DNA of 48,038 nt from Acidovorax sp. (GCA_030692685.1 JAUXZO010000150.1:1-48038), one strand, 5' to 3'. Positions 18,277-26,620 are shown, counted from the stretch's first letter. The notes: generated by a model from the letters alone, not told the origin. Made by a program: numbers and translations.

Positions 18277-19186
18277 GACGGGCTCCTTCAGTTGCGGTGC
18301 CCGACCAATGTGCACCGGACGGTCCACGGACAAAGCCATCCGACAGCCGCCCGCCGGGGACTTTCGGGATCAAGGTGGCGGCCAGATTGGCGGCGGTCAG
18401 CTTGCCTGCGATGCGGTCGGCATAGGCGGTGCAAATCCCGGCAAAATCCACACTTTGCGGCGACATCCGCAGCGAGGTGACCCCCGCCTCGCGCAGCACT
18501 TCGATCTGGTAGGCCATGCTGGCGGTGCTTTGGCTTAGGGTCTGCACGCCGTTCACCGCCAGAAACTTCTGCCCGTCCAGCGTTTCCACGTCACGGCCAT
18601 CCGGGTCCAGCGCGCAGACAAACTGGCAGCTGTCCTTGGCATGGTCGTGCAGGCGGGCATGATAACAACGGCCTGAAATGGCAAGCGGCAGGCGGCCATG
18701 GCCCCAAACCTCGATCGCAACACCCAGTTCGCGGCCAAGCCGGGCCAGAACGGCTATGGAACCCAGCGGCAGTTCGGGCGGCAGGCACACACGGGTTGCC
18801 CCGCGCGCCGCCAGCCAGCGCAGGGTGCCTTCGTTGTAGACGTTGATCAGCGGACCGACCCAGAATGGTTGACCGGAAGGCAGCGCGCGCAGCGCGGTCA
18901 GATCGTTCACCTCAATCGGCAGGCCGATTTCGGCCAGCGCGGCAGTGGCCTTGCGTTCGCGTTTCAGGGTGACCAATGCGAGGCTGGTGATCGCCACGTC
19001 TTTGCCGACGGCAAGAAAAACCTCGACCGCCGTGGCGATTTCGTCTTGCCAGAATGGCAGGCGCTTGGAACACACCACTTCGCCCAACACCACGCGAGAC
19101 ACCGGGGCTGCGGCAAGGCCTTGATAAAAACCGCGCACGGTGGCGGCTTCCCAGAAGAACGGATTGGGGCCGACGGTCAGATCCAT
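18266..19186 (-). CDS. ubiV: UbiV, O2-independent ubiquinone hydroxylation protein (U32 family)
   Basis: This protein of about 306 residues is from the peptidase-U32-like family. The four cysteines that hold the 4Fe-4S cluster in E. coli UbiV are all present with the right spacing: Cys39 and, far downstream, Cys174-x12-Cys187-x3-Cys191. It opens MDLTVGPNPFFWEAATVRGF. With UbiU it hydroxylates the ubiquinone ring without O2, using prephenate as hydroxyl donor in E. coli. ATG 19186 has GGAG 7 bases upstream. The gene begins 2 bases after the ubiU stop. Confidence 0.95.
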   Translation of the reverse strand: MDLTVGPNPFFWEAATVRGFYQGLAAAPVSRVVLGEVVCSKRLPFWQDEIATAVEVFLAVGKDVAITSLALVTLKRERKATAALAEIGLPIEVNDLTALRALPSGQPFWVGPLINVYNEGTLRWLAARGATRVCLPPELPLGSIAVLARLGRELGVAIEVWGHGRLPLAISGRCYHARLHDHAKDSCQFVCALDPDGRDVETLDGQKFLAVNGVQTLSQSTASMAYQIEVLREAGVTSLRMSPQSVDFAGICTAYADRIAGKLTAANLAATLIPKVPGGRLSDGFVRGPSGAHWSGTATEGARHGL

Positions 19187-19188
19187 CG

Positions 19189-20166
19189 CTATCTCCACGT
19201 CTTGGCATAGGCGCCTGTGGTGGCGGCCTGACCTTCGCTCAGCTTTGCAAGTGCTGCTTCGGGCATCGGGCGACCGGCGGCCTGCGCCTCGATTGCGGCG
19301 CGAAAACTCCGCACCACCTCAGTCACATAGGCGCGGCTGCGCTGACGGCCCTCGATTTTCAGTGCCGTCACCCCGGCGCGGGCAAGGGCAGGGATCAGGT
19401 GGGTGGCATCCAGGCTGACCGGGTCTTCAAAGACATGCCCGGTCTGATTGCCAGAGGTGAAACAGCCCTTGCACAGGGTCGGGTAGGGCGCGGGCTGGCC
19501 CTTGGCGGTGCGGTGGATGGTGAAGCCGCCCAACCGCGCCGTCAGCCCGCCCGGTTCTTCGGCATAGTCAACATGGCTGGCGGGCGAGCAGACGCCGTTC
19601 ATATTCGGCGATTTACCGGTGGCATAGGACGACAGCGAACAACGCCCCTCGGCCATCACGCACAGCCCGCCAAACACAAACACCTCGGTTTCCACGTCAA
19701 TCTCGCGGTTGATCGCGGCGATTTCATCGACGGTCAGCACCCGCGGCAGCACGACCCGTTTGACGCCAAAGGTCTCGGCGTAAAAGTTGATCACATCGGG
19801 GTTGGCGGCGGCGGCCTGCACCGAAAGGTGACGGCGCAGGGCGGGGTGACGTTCGGCGGCATGGGCCAGCAGCCCGATATCGGCCAGGATCACCGCATCG
19901 GCCCCTGCCGTTTCGGCATCGGCAATCGCGCGATGCCACAGGTCTTCGGCCCCGGCTTGCGGAAAGGTGTTGATTGCGACCAGCGCCTTGGCGCCACGGC
20001 CATGGGCAAAGGCCACGCCCGCAGCCATTTCTTCGCGGTCAAAGTTGAGACCGGGAAAGTTGCGCGCGTTGGTTTCGTCGGCAAAGCCGCAATAGATCGT
20101 CTGCGCCCCGGCCTCGACAGCGGCGCGCAGGGCGGCAGGAGTGCCTGCCGGACAAACCAGTTCCAT
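19189..20166 (-). CDS. ubiU: UbiU, O2-independent ubiquinone hydroxylation protein (U32 family)
   Basis: This 325-residue protein starts MELVCPAGTPAALRAAVEAG, as UbiU does. Cys169, Cys176, Cys193 and Cys232 (GGLCVMAEGRCSLSS, NGVCSPASH, LCKGC) fall at the same positions as the cluster ligands of E. coli UbiU. The typical KIEGRQRSRAYV motif is near the C-terminus. It forms a heterodimer with UbiV for anaerobic hydroxylation of the quinone ring. The start overlaps the ubiT stop (TAATG). A longer frame up to 20244 is overrun into ubiT. Confidence 0.96.
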   Translation of the reverse strand: MELVCPAGTPAALRAAVEAGAQTIYCGFADETNARNFPGLNFDREEMAAGVAFAHGRGAKALVAINTFPQAGAEDLWHRAIADAETAGADAVILADIGLLAHAAERHPALRRHLSVQAAAANPDVINFYAETFGVKRVVLPRVLTVDEIAAINREIDVETEVFVFGGLCVMAEGRCSLSSYATGKSPNMNGVCSPASHVDYAEEPGGLTARLGGFTIHRTAKGQPAPYPTLCKGCFTSGNQTGHVFEDPVSLDATHLIPALARAGVTALKIEGRQRSRAYVTEVVRSFRAAIEAQAAGRPMPEAALAKLSEGQAATTGAYAKTWR

Positions 20167-20714
20167 TACAGCGGTGCTCCGGTGGGGCGGTCCATGCGGT
20201 GCAGGGCTAGTCCGCTGAGACGTTCGACCGACGGCAGTGTCCACGCCAGCAACGGGGCAAACGGTTTGAGCATGACACTCAACTCGGCGGCCAGATCCAA
20301 CTCGGCGTCGTCAATCGCATTGCGCAGCGCGAGGCCAGCCGCCGTGTCACCCTCGATCACCAGATCGCGCGAGAAAAACAGCGCGTCGCCATCCAGACTG
20401 CCGTGCAGCATTCCCAGAAAGGCCGATGTCAGACCCGCAATGCGCGTGTCATGGGCGGGCGGGCGCAGGCGCGAAATCGCCGACACCCGTGGTGTTGCCC
20501 CGCCGGGTTCCAGCAGCAGAAGGAACGGCAGGTCCGTCAGATCCAGAAGAAAGCGGCACCGGGCATGCTCGCCAAGCCGTCGCTGCAGGCCGGGATGGCG
20601 CCGCATCAACTGTCGCGCCAGCCTGGTCAGCAACAGGGAAAGCGGCGCAAGCGGCAATGCCTTTGCAGCCAGTGCTAAAGGCCGCGGCAGGTGCGGCAAT
20701 GTCAGGTTGGTCAT
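20166..20714 (-). CDS. ubiT: UbiT, SCP2-domain accessory factor of anaerobic ubiquinone synthesis
   Basis: This is a 182-residue SCP2-like lipid-binding protein. The RFLLDLTDLPFLLLLEP strand region, GSLDGDALFFSRDLVIEGDT and NAIDDAELDL segments match UbiT. UbiT is thought to carry or present hydrophobic quinone intermediates to the anaerobic enzymes. ATG 20714 is preferred because GAGGAC lies just upstream; a TTG five codons earlier is possible. It is the first gene of the ubiTUV run and reads away from the FNR box at 20770. Confidence 0.92.
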   Translation of the reverse strand: MTNLTLPHLPRPLALAAKALPLAPLSLLLTRLARQLMRRHPGLQRRLGEHARCRFLLDLTDLPFLLLLEPGGATPRVSAISRLRPPAHDTRIAGLTSAFLGMLHGSLDGDALFFSRDLVIEGDTAAGLALRNAIDDAELDLAAELSVMLKPFAPLLAWTLPSVERLSGLALHRMDRPTGAPL

Positions 20715-20769
20715 CTTGTCCTCGGCCAAGGCGGTTAGGGCAGACTAGGGCCAGATCGGATGCCGCGAC

Positions 20770-20783
20770 TTGATCTTGATCAA
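20770..20783. promoter_or_regulatory. FNR/FnrL binding site
   Basis: TTGATCTTGATCAA is a perfect match to the FNR consensus TTGATnnnnATCAA and is extended to an 18-base palindrome (ACTTGAT-CTTG-ATCAAGT). It lies 56 bases before the ubiT start and 55 bases before the ubiD start, so one site could turn on both divergent groups when oxygen is absent. This agrees with the anaerobic role of ubiTUV. Confidence 0.85.
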
Positions 20784-20837
20784 GTCGGCCCCTCTCCAAG
20801 CCTGATACTGGTCGATTCAGGTGGACCTGCGCCACTG

Positions 20838-22346
20838 ATGGAGGCCATGATCCGTTCCCTGCCCGTCTTTGCTGATTTGCGTGCATTTCTGGCATGGGCC
20901 GAATCGAAGGGGGATCTGCTTCGCGTTCCCGAGCCTGTGTCGCTGCGCCACGCCATGACGGCCGTCCAGGTTGCGGCCCTGCGGCGTGGCGGGCCGATCC
21001 TGCGATTTGATGCCGCGTTGCAGGCCGATGGCACGCGCGCGGCGATGCCGGTGGTGGCCAATCTGTTCGGCACGCCAGATCGGGTTGCGGCCGGGCTTGG
21101 CCTGGCGCGCGATCAGATTCCTGAATTTGGCGAATTTCTGGCCTCCTTGCGCAGCCCGGCCCCGATCGAGGGGATGCGCGACGCATTTTCACGCTGGCCC
21201 ATGCTGCGCGCGGCTTTATTGACGCGTCCGCACATTGCACGGCGCGCGCCAGTGCAACAGGTGACCGCTGCCACCGACTTGACCCAGTTACCAGTGCAAA
21301 CGCCGTGGCCGGGTGATGCCGGACCACTGATCACCTGGCCCGTCGTGGTCACGCGGCCTTTCGACAGCGAGGCCAGACAGGTGGCGCGCTATAATCTGGG
21401 CGTCTACCGCGCGCAGGTGTTGGGGCCGGATCGGCTGATCCTGCGGTGGCTGGCGCATCGCGGCGGCGCGGCGCATGCCCGCACCTGGGCGCGCGCCGGC
21501 GAACCGATGCCGGTGGCGATTGCCTTGGGCGCTGATCCGGCAACGCTGCTGTCTGCAGCCCTTCCTTTGCCCGAAACCGTATCCGAGATCACTTTTTCCG
21601 GGGTCTTGCGCGGCGCGCGGGCCGATTTGGTGCCCGCCCGAACCGTGCCTCTGCTGGTGCCCGCCAATGCCGAGATCATGCTGGAAGGCTGGGTTCACCC
21701 CGAGGACACCGCGCCCGAGGGGCCGTTTGGCGACCATACCGGCTATTACAACGCCGTGGAATCCTTCCCGGTGATGCGGATTTCCGCCATCACCCACCGC
21801 CGTGACCCGCTTTATCTGTCCACCATAACCGGTCGCCCGCCGGATGAGCCTTCGGTGATCGGCGAGGTGTTCAATGATCTGGCCCTGCCGGTGATCCGCG
21901 CGCAGATTCCCGAAGTGCGCGATCTGTGGCTGCCGCCTGCCGCCTGTTCTTATCGCATCGCGGTGGTCAGCATCGACAAGCGTTATCCGGGGCAGGCGCG
22001 GCGGGTGATGCTGGCGCTGTGGGGGATGCTGGCGCAGTTCAGCTATACCAAGATGGTGATCGTTGTCGATGCCGACATCGACGCGCGCAACTGGGACGAT
22101 ATCGCCTGGGCGCTGGCCACAAGGATGGACCCGGCGCGCGATGTGATAGTGCTGGACAGCACCCCGATGGATTATCTCGATTTTGCCAGCCCGCGCGAAG
22201 GTCTGGCGGGCAAGATCGGCATTGATGCCACCACCAAGATCGGTGCGGAAACCACGCGCGATTGGGGTCAGGTCATGGCACTTGACCCCAAGGATGAGGC
22301 TTTTGCCGCCGACCTTCTGGCGCGCCATCTGCCGGGAGTGCAATGA
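20838..22346 (+). CDS. ubiD: UbiD, 4-hydroxy-3-polyprenylbenzoate decarboxylase
   Basis: This is a UbiD-family decarboxylase of about 502 residues that uses prenylated FMN. It removes the carboxyl group of 4-hydroxy-3-polyprenylbenzoate in ubiquinone synthesis. Family marks are ADLRAFLAWAESKGDLLRV at the start, RYNLGVYRAQVLG, and EGWVHPEDTAPEGPFGDHTGYY, which holds catalytic Glu and Asp residues, followed by VIGEVFNDLALPVI. The start could be 20838 (MEAM, as in MDAM of E. coli UbiD) or 20847. The stop overlaps ubiX as ATGA. It is likely controlled by the FNR box upstream. Confidence 0.93.
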   Translation: MEAMIRSLPVFADLRAFLAWAESKGDLLRVPEPVSLRHAMTAVQVAALRRGGPILRFDAALQADGTRAAMPVVANLFGTPDRVAAGLGLARDQIPEFGEFLASLRSPAPIEGMRDAFSRWPMLRAALLTRPHIARRAPVQQVTAATDLTQLPVQTPWPGDAGPLITWPVVVTRPFDSEARQVARYNLGVYRAQVLGPDRLILRWLAHRGGAAHARTWARAGEPMPVAIALGADPATLLSAALPLPETVSEITFSGVLRGARADLVPARTVPLLVPANAEIMLEGWVHPEDTAPEGPFGDHTGYYNAVESFPVMRISAITHRRDPLYLSTITGRPPDEPSVIGEVFNDLALPVIRAQIPEVRDLWLPPAACSYRIAVVSIDKRYPGQARRVMLALWGMLAQFSYTKMVIVVDADIDARNWDDIAWALATRMDPARDVIVLDSTPMDYLDFASPREGLAGKIGIDATTKIGAETTRDWGQVMALDPKDEAFAADLLARHLPGVQ

Positions 22347-22909
22347 AGGCCCGGGTCATCCTGGGGGTTTCCGGCGCGTCCGGTGCGGTGCTGGCGCTGG
22401 AATGCGCGCGTGTGCTGGAGCGGATCGGGGTCGAGATCGACCTGACGCTTTCGCCCATGGCCGAGCGCACGCTGGCGCTGGAAATCGGACCGGAAGCGCA
22501 GGCGGAACTTGAGGCCCTTGCCACCCGCCTGCATGGCATCCGCGATCTGGGGGCCAGCATCGCCTCGGGGTCGTATCCGGTGGCGGGGATGATCGTGGCA
22601 CCTTGTTCGATGCGCAGCCTTGCCGCCATCGCGCATGGTCTGGACGACAACCTGCTGACCCGCGCCGCCGGGGTGCAACTGAAGGAACGCCGTCCACTGA
22701 TCCTGCTGGCGCGCGAGGCACCGCTGACATTGGCGCATCTGCGCAACATGCTGGCGATCACCGAAATGGGCGGCACCATCCTGCCGCCGGTGCCCGCCTT
22801 CTATCTGCGCCCGCAGACCACGCTTGAAATTGCCGCCCAGATCGCCGCCCGTGCGGTCGATCTGCTGCGGCTTGCACCGGCTCAGGCCATCGCCTGGGCC
22901 ACCCCCTGA
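22343..22909 (+). CDS. ubiX: UbiX flavin prenyltransferase
   Basis: This 188-residue enzyme joins dimethylallyl phosphate to FMN, making the prenyl-FMN cofactor of UbiD. It shows ILGVSGASGAVLAL (FMN site), APCSMRSLAAIAHGLDDNLL, RAAGVQLKERRPLILLAREA and LRNMLAITEMGG, all classic UbiX motifs. It is coupled to ubiD by a 4-base overlap, so enzyme and cofactor supplier are made together. Confidence 0.96.
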   Translation: MKARVILGVSGASGAVLALECARVLERIGVEIDLTLSPMAERTLALEIGPEAQAELEALATRLHGIRDLGASIASGSYPVAGMIVAPCSMRSLAAIAHGLDDNLLTRAAGVQLKERRPLILLAREAPLTLAHLRNMLAITEMGGTILPPVPAFYLRPQTTLEIAAQIAARAVDLLRLAPAQAIAWATP

Positions 22910-22921
22910 CCGGAGACGACC

Positions 22922-23587
22922 ATGACCAGACTTTCCCCCGAAACGACCGTGACCGCGATTGCCGCCGATCTGCCCGGTGCCGCGGAGCTGTTTCGCCGCA
23001 AAGGCATCAACTTCTGCTGCGGCGGCAATATCGCGCTGTCCGAGGCGGCGACGCGCGCAGGTCTTCTGCCTGATGCCCTGCTGGCTGACCTGCAGGCCTT
23101 GGCTGATGCGGCCGGCCGCAATGCCCCGGAACAGACCCCGGCGCTGATCGACCACATCCTGAGCCGCTATCATGAAACCCACCGCGCCGAACTGGAATGG
23201 CTGATCCCCTTGGCGCAAAAGGTGGAACGGGTGCATGGCGACCATGAAGACGCGCCGCTTGGCCTGACCGAGGCGCTGATTGCGCTGAATGACGATCTGG
23301 ACTCGCATATGCAGAAGGAAGAGCAAGTGCTGTTCCCGCTGATGCTGCAGGGCGGAAACCCGATGATCGTGCATCCGATCGCGCAGATGCGGCATGAACA
23401 TGACGACACCGCCCGGCTGCTGGCGGGGGTCGAACATGCGGCCCACGGCCTGCGCCTGCCGGAAGGCGCCTGCGGCTCGTGGACTGCGCTTTACACCGGT
23501 CTGCGCAAGTTTTCCGAAGATCTGGTGACGCATATGCATCTGGAAAACAACGTGCTGTTCGCCCAGTTCGAGCCTGCACATGCCTGA
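22922..23587 (+). CDS. RIC/YtfE/DnrN-type di-iron protein for repair of Fe-S clusters
   Basis: This 221-residue protein has the short N-terminal ScdA/DUF542-like domain with the CCGG motif (GINFCCGGNIAL, about 29-40). A hemerythrin-like four-helix bundle follows, with the iron-ligand pattern of His and Glu (HETHRAELEWL, DLDSHMQKEEQVLFPLM, MRHEHDD, HMHLENNVLF). These proteins restore Fe-S centres damaged by NO. The gene follows ubiX by 12 bases and is followed directly by nnrS-2, which fits an NO-stress role. Related proteins are called ytfE, ric, scdA, dnrN or norA. Confidence 0.94.
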   Translation: MTRLSPETTVTAIAADLPGAAELFRRKGINFCCGGNIALSEAATRAGLLPDALLADLQALADAAGRNAPEQTPALIDHILSRYHETHRAELEWLIPLAQKVERVHGDHEDAPLGLTEALIALNDDLDSHMQKEEQVLFPLMLQGGNPMIVHPIAQMRHEHDDTARLLAGVEHAAHGLRLPEGACGSWTALYTGLRKFSEDLVTHMHLENNVLFAQFEPAHA

Positions 23588-24769
23588 ATGTTGCCGGTAG
23601 GCCATCCGCTGTGGCGGGCGGCTTACCGCCCGCTGTTCCTGTGCGCCGGACTTGCAGCGCTGCTTGCGCCTGCGGTCTGGCTTTGGCCGGGTGTAGTGGG
23701 GGCCGATCCGCTGCGCTGGCACCTGCACGAACTGATGTTCGGGATGGGCGGCGCGGCGGTCGGCGGCTATCTGCTGACCGCGCTGCCAAGCTGGACAGGG
23801 GCGGAAGGCCGGGTTGGTCCGCAAGCAGTGCGCGCTGTGACGCTGCTGTGGCTTTTGGCCCGGCTTGCGCTGCCCCTGGCCGAAAGCCTGCCGTTCGGGT
23901 TGGTTCTGACACTGGCGCTGGCCTATTTTGTCGCGCTGGGCCTGATCCTCACCCGAAAGCTGATTGCGGCACGGGTCTGGCGGCGGCTGTGGGTGGTGGG
24001 TGTCCTTGCCGGACTGGCGCTGGGCGATGCGGTCCTGTTGGCGGATGCGCTTGGGTGGCGCGACATGGTGTTTGACCCCTTGGCAATGGTCCTGCTGTTT
24101 GCGGTTCTGATCAGCATCATCGGTGGGCGCGCCGTTCCGGCCTTCACGCGCAGTTGGCTGCAAACCACGGCACCCGGCCGGAACTTTCATGACAACAGGC
24201 TGCTGTCATCCAGCGCGCTGATCGCAACGGCTGTGGGTGGGGGCATGGCTCTGGTCGGGCAAACCACAGTTGCGGGGACGTGGCTGGTTTTCGCGGGCGT
24301 TTTGCACGGCCTGCGGCTGATTGGCTGGCAAACTCTGCACACGCGGCATTATCCGGCATTGTTGATGTTGCATCTGGCCTGGCTCTGGCTGCCAGCGGGC
24401 TTGATCCTGATGGGCACAGCGATGCTGCGCCCACACGCTCTGCCCTTGGCTGCAGCAACGCATGGCCTGACCATGGGAGCAATGGGCTCGATGATCTTGG
24501 CGATCGCGGGGCGGGCGGCGATGGCGCGGCAGCGCGGCAGGTTGCTTGCGGGGCGGGGGCTTGTCTGGGCGTTCGCGCTGGTCTGGCTGGCCACATTGCT
24601 GCGCGTTCTGACTCCATTTGTTTCCCAGAACTGGCCCGACCCGGTTATGGCAAGTGCTGCGCTGTGGATGTTGGGCTGGTGCATCTTCCTTTGGGCCTAT
24701 CGTCCCGCGCTGCACGGCCCATTGCCCTTCCCGATCCTTAGTGCGCAGCGGAGTGAGGCAACGGTATAG
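23588..24769 (+). CDS. Second NnrS-family membrane protein
   Basis: This 393-residue multi-span membrane protein of the NnrS family is only moderately like the copy at 7189-8394. Shared marks are YRPLFLCAG, WHLHELMFGMGGAAVGGYLLTALPSWTG, IIGGRAVPAFTRSWL and HGLTMGAMGSMILAIAGRAAMAR. It begins on the heels of the RIC gene (TGAATG), so the two are probably one transcript. The likely role is relief of NO stress. It is the last gene before accessory DNA. Confidence 0.9.
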   Translation: MLPVGHPLWRAAYRPLFLCAGLAALLAPAVWLWPGVVGADPLRWHLHELMFGMGGAAVGGYLLTALPSWTGAEGRVGPQAVRAVTLLWLLARLALPLAESLPFGLVLTLALAYFVALGLILTRKLIAARVWRRLWVVGVLAGLALGDAVLLADALGWRDMVFDPLAMVLLFAVLISIIGGRAVPAFTRSWLQTTAPGRNFHDNRLLSSSALIATAVGGGMALVGQTTVAGTWLVFAGVLHGLRLIGWQTLHTRHYPALLMLHLAWLWLPAGLILMGTAMLRPHALPLAAATHGLTMGAMGSMILAIAGRAAMARQRGRLLAGRGLVWAFALVWLATLLRVLTPFVSQNWPDPVMASAALWMLGWCIFLWAYRPALHGPLPFPILSAQRSEATV

Positions 24770-24784
24770 CCCGCGCAGGCCGAA

Positions 24785-25303
24785 TGCATGGCCCTCCAGC
24801 TGTTAGCGTACATGGCGTTCCAAGACGCGCTGCACGATCCCGGCGTTGATTGTCACCGGCGTGCCCGATGCCTATTCCTCCTCTTCAGCCACCTGCGCCG
24901 CCATCAATGTCGCAACACGGGCCGGCCCGGTGACCCAGCCATCACGCTCTTGGCGAGCCGAACGAAACACCAGATCTTCGGCCCGGGCGGGATCCACCAG
25001 CATGCCCTTTTTCTTCTGGATCGCCAACTGGCGCTCCTGTGCCTGATAGACGGTCAGGGCGGTGCGGGCCTTGTGCTAGCGGTCTGATCCACCGCCGCCG
25101 CCAGTCGGAATTGCCGCATCACCACCAAGTGAGCGGCGTTGCTGGTCGGGATCGGTCATTTCTACCCGGCGCGCGTCGGATGCAGCCGCATTGATCGAAC
25201 CATCGGTATAAAACACCAGCCTACCGCCAGGTTTGGCGTTCTGGATCGCCCCTCGCGACAGGCCGGAATGGCAGGAATATTCGCGCTCGCTCATGCCGTC
25301 CAT
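24785..25303 (-). pseudogene. Phage terminase small-subunit (Nu1-like) pseudogene
   Basis: A single minus-strand frame reads MSEREYSCHSGLSRGAIQ, then GRLVFYTDGSINAAASDA, a Gly-rich linker, then HKARTALTVYQAQERQLAI, GMLVDPARAEDLVFRSARQE and RDGWVTGPARVATLMAAQVA, and finally VTINAGIVQRVLERHVR. Three nonsense codons break it: TAG at 25076-25078, TAG at 24872-24874 and TAA near 24808. The frame is kept between them, so these are point mutations in a decaying gene. The N-terminal HTH, linker and C-terminal helix layout fits small terminase subunits. This points to an old prophage or phage-related element. Confidence 0.72.
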
Positions 25304-25433
25304 GGCTGCCCCCGATGTCATCAAAGCAATGATATTGCCTGTTATTCCGTTGATCAATCTTCGTGTCAGAGCAGACGTTGTCTGCAGACCCGATGCACCT
25401 TCGCATCGCGAACAAGCCGACAGGACGCCATCA

Positions 25434-25665
25434 TGAGCGCCAGAACCCGACAGACCAACAACAACGCCGAAGCGCTGGACGACTTCATCTCCGCCAAGTT
25501 CGAGATCGACGCGATGTTGGAGCGGTTGAAGGGGTTTAGCGAAGACCATTTTGGCATAACCCGGACGAGGTTCATTGGGGCCATGTCGGAACGTTGACCC
25601 ATTACCTCAGCCTGCTGCGCCAGATAACCGACAGCGCGTTCATCGAAGGCGAATACGCCGAATAG
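25434..25665 (+). pseudogene. Small prophage-type hypothetical protein, frameshifted
   Basis: The first frame reads ALDDFISAKFEIDAMLERLK then GFSEDHFGIT and hits a stop at 25597. Shifting one frame at about 25560 gives PDEVHWGHVGTLTHYLSLLR then QITDSAFIEGEYAE and a stop. Joined, this is a coherent acidic protein of about 77 residues, like small proteins I associate with accessory elements of Rhodobacterales. A single lost C in the run near 25563 explains the break. The function is unknown. Confidence 0.65.
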
Positions 25666-25683
25666 ATCCAGCCTCCGTCGTAC

Positions 25684-25704
25684 AAGCCCCCAGCCGGGGG
25701 CTTT
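25684..25704 (+). terminator. Stem-loop terminator
   Basis: AAGCCCCC-AGCC-GGGGGCTT is a perfect 8-base stem with a 4-base loop right after the small pseudogene. It has the form of a rho-independent terminator, though only a short T run follows. It separates this gene from the next small ORF. Confidence 0.6.
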
Positions 25705-25753
25705 GCCGCGTAGGGGGCATCGCATCCTGCGTGCCCCGAAAGCGGAGCAAGCA

Positions 25754-25966
25754 ATGCCAAAGTTCACCGTGACGCTGATTGAAACCCTCACCCACCGCGT
25801 GGCGGTGGAAGCCCCCACCGAAGTTGCCGCCATGCGCGCCGCCGAAACCTTCCTGACCGAGACCGATCACAACGACGATTATCTCTTCGGGGCCAGTGGC
25901 TACAAGGCCACGCGCACCGAGTCCGCTGCGGATGACGCCCAGCCCGATGCGGTGGAGGGTACCTGA
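25754..25966 (+). CDS. Small conserved-type hypothetical protein
   Basis: This is a 70-residue protein. The beta-rich MPKFTVTLIETLTHRVAVEA is followed by a helix (VAAMRAAETFLTET) and a polar tail. This beta-alpha form recalls DpnD/PcfM-like small proteins of mobile elements, but the match is weak. It sits between the frameshifted small gene and the DUF3489 gene. A longer frame upstream (25703) overlaps the terminator and is not used. The function is not known. Confidence 0.6.
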   Translation: MPKFTVTLIETLTHRVAVEAPTEVAAMRAAETFLTETDHNDDYLFGASGYKATRTESAADDAQPDAVEGT

Positions 25967-26083
25967 GGTGCTGACCAATCCCGCCCAGCGCCGTTACCGG
26001 GGATGGGCAATTGGCTTTACCATGTTGGACGCCGATTGTCCGACCCCGTCCATATCAAGCACGACCGGCAGGAAAGAACCGTT

Positions 26084-26620
26084 ATGACAACACTCACCGA
26101 GACCCAGATCATCATCCTCAACGCCGGTGCCCAGCGCCCGGACAACATCGCCATGCCCCTGCCCAAGGGTTTGCATGGTGCCGCCGCCAGGATGGCGGTT
26201 GGCAAGATGATCGAACGCGGCCTGCTGGAAGAGGTCGACGCCAATATCAGTAAAGGTGAGCCGCTTTGGCGTGAGACCGGCGATGACCATGGCACCACGC
26301 TCATGGTGACCAGTGCCGGGCTGGCCGCAATCGGGATCGTGCCGGAACTGCGAACGCAAGTCGATGCGGCCGATACGACTGAGGCAAAGCCTGTGCGCCC
26401 CTCTGTTCGCGCTGGGACAAAACAGGCGCAGCTGATCGCGCTGCTGAAATCACCGGAAGGCGCGAAAATCGAAGCGATCACCGCCGCCACCGGCTGGAGA
26501 GCACACAGCATCCGCGGCTTCATGTCCGGAACGTTGGGAAAGAAACCTGGGCTGACCGTGGCCTCGGTGAAGGAAGACGGCAGGGCGCGAACGTACCTTA
26601 TCAGCCAAGAAATTGTATGA
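26084..26620 (+). CDS. DUF3489-domain protein
   Basis: This 178-residue protein has an N-terminal part (about 1-85) reading TLTETQIIILNAGAQRPDN and AAARMAVGKMIERGLLEEVD, which looks like a small winged helix. The C-terminal DUF3489-type domain reads GTKQAQLIALLKSPEGAKIE, TGWRAHSIRGFMSGTL and GLTVASVKEDGRARTY, the form of a DNA-binding winged helix. GGAAAG lies upstream of ATG 26084. In many alphaproteobacteria such genes stand beside DUF2924 and serine-recombinase genes of mobile elements. Here the following genes are replaced by the helicase/methylase locus. Confidence 0.8.
   Translation: MTTLTETQIIILNAGAQRPDNIAMPLPKGLHGAAARMAVGKMIERGLLEEVDANISKGEPLWRETGDDHGTTLMVTSAGLAAIGIVPELRTQVDAADTTEAKPVRPSVRAGTKQAQLIALLKSPEGAKIEAITAATGWRAHSIRGFMSGTLGKKPGLTVASVKEDGRARTYLISQEIV

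Noticed and set aside
24785..25303. Stop-codon readthrough or code change in the terminase gene
   Set aside because: Both TAG and TAA occur, a neighbouring gene is also broken by a frameshift, and other genes nearby end normally at TAG, TGA or TAA.
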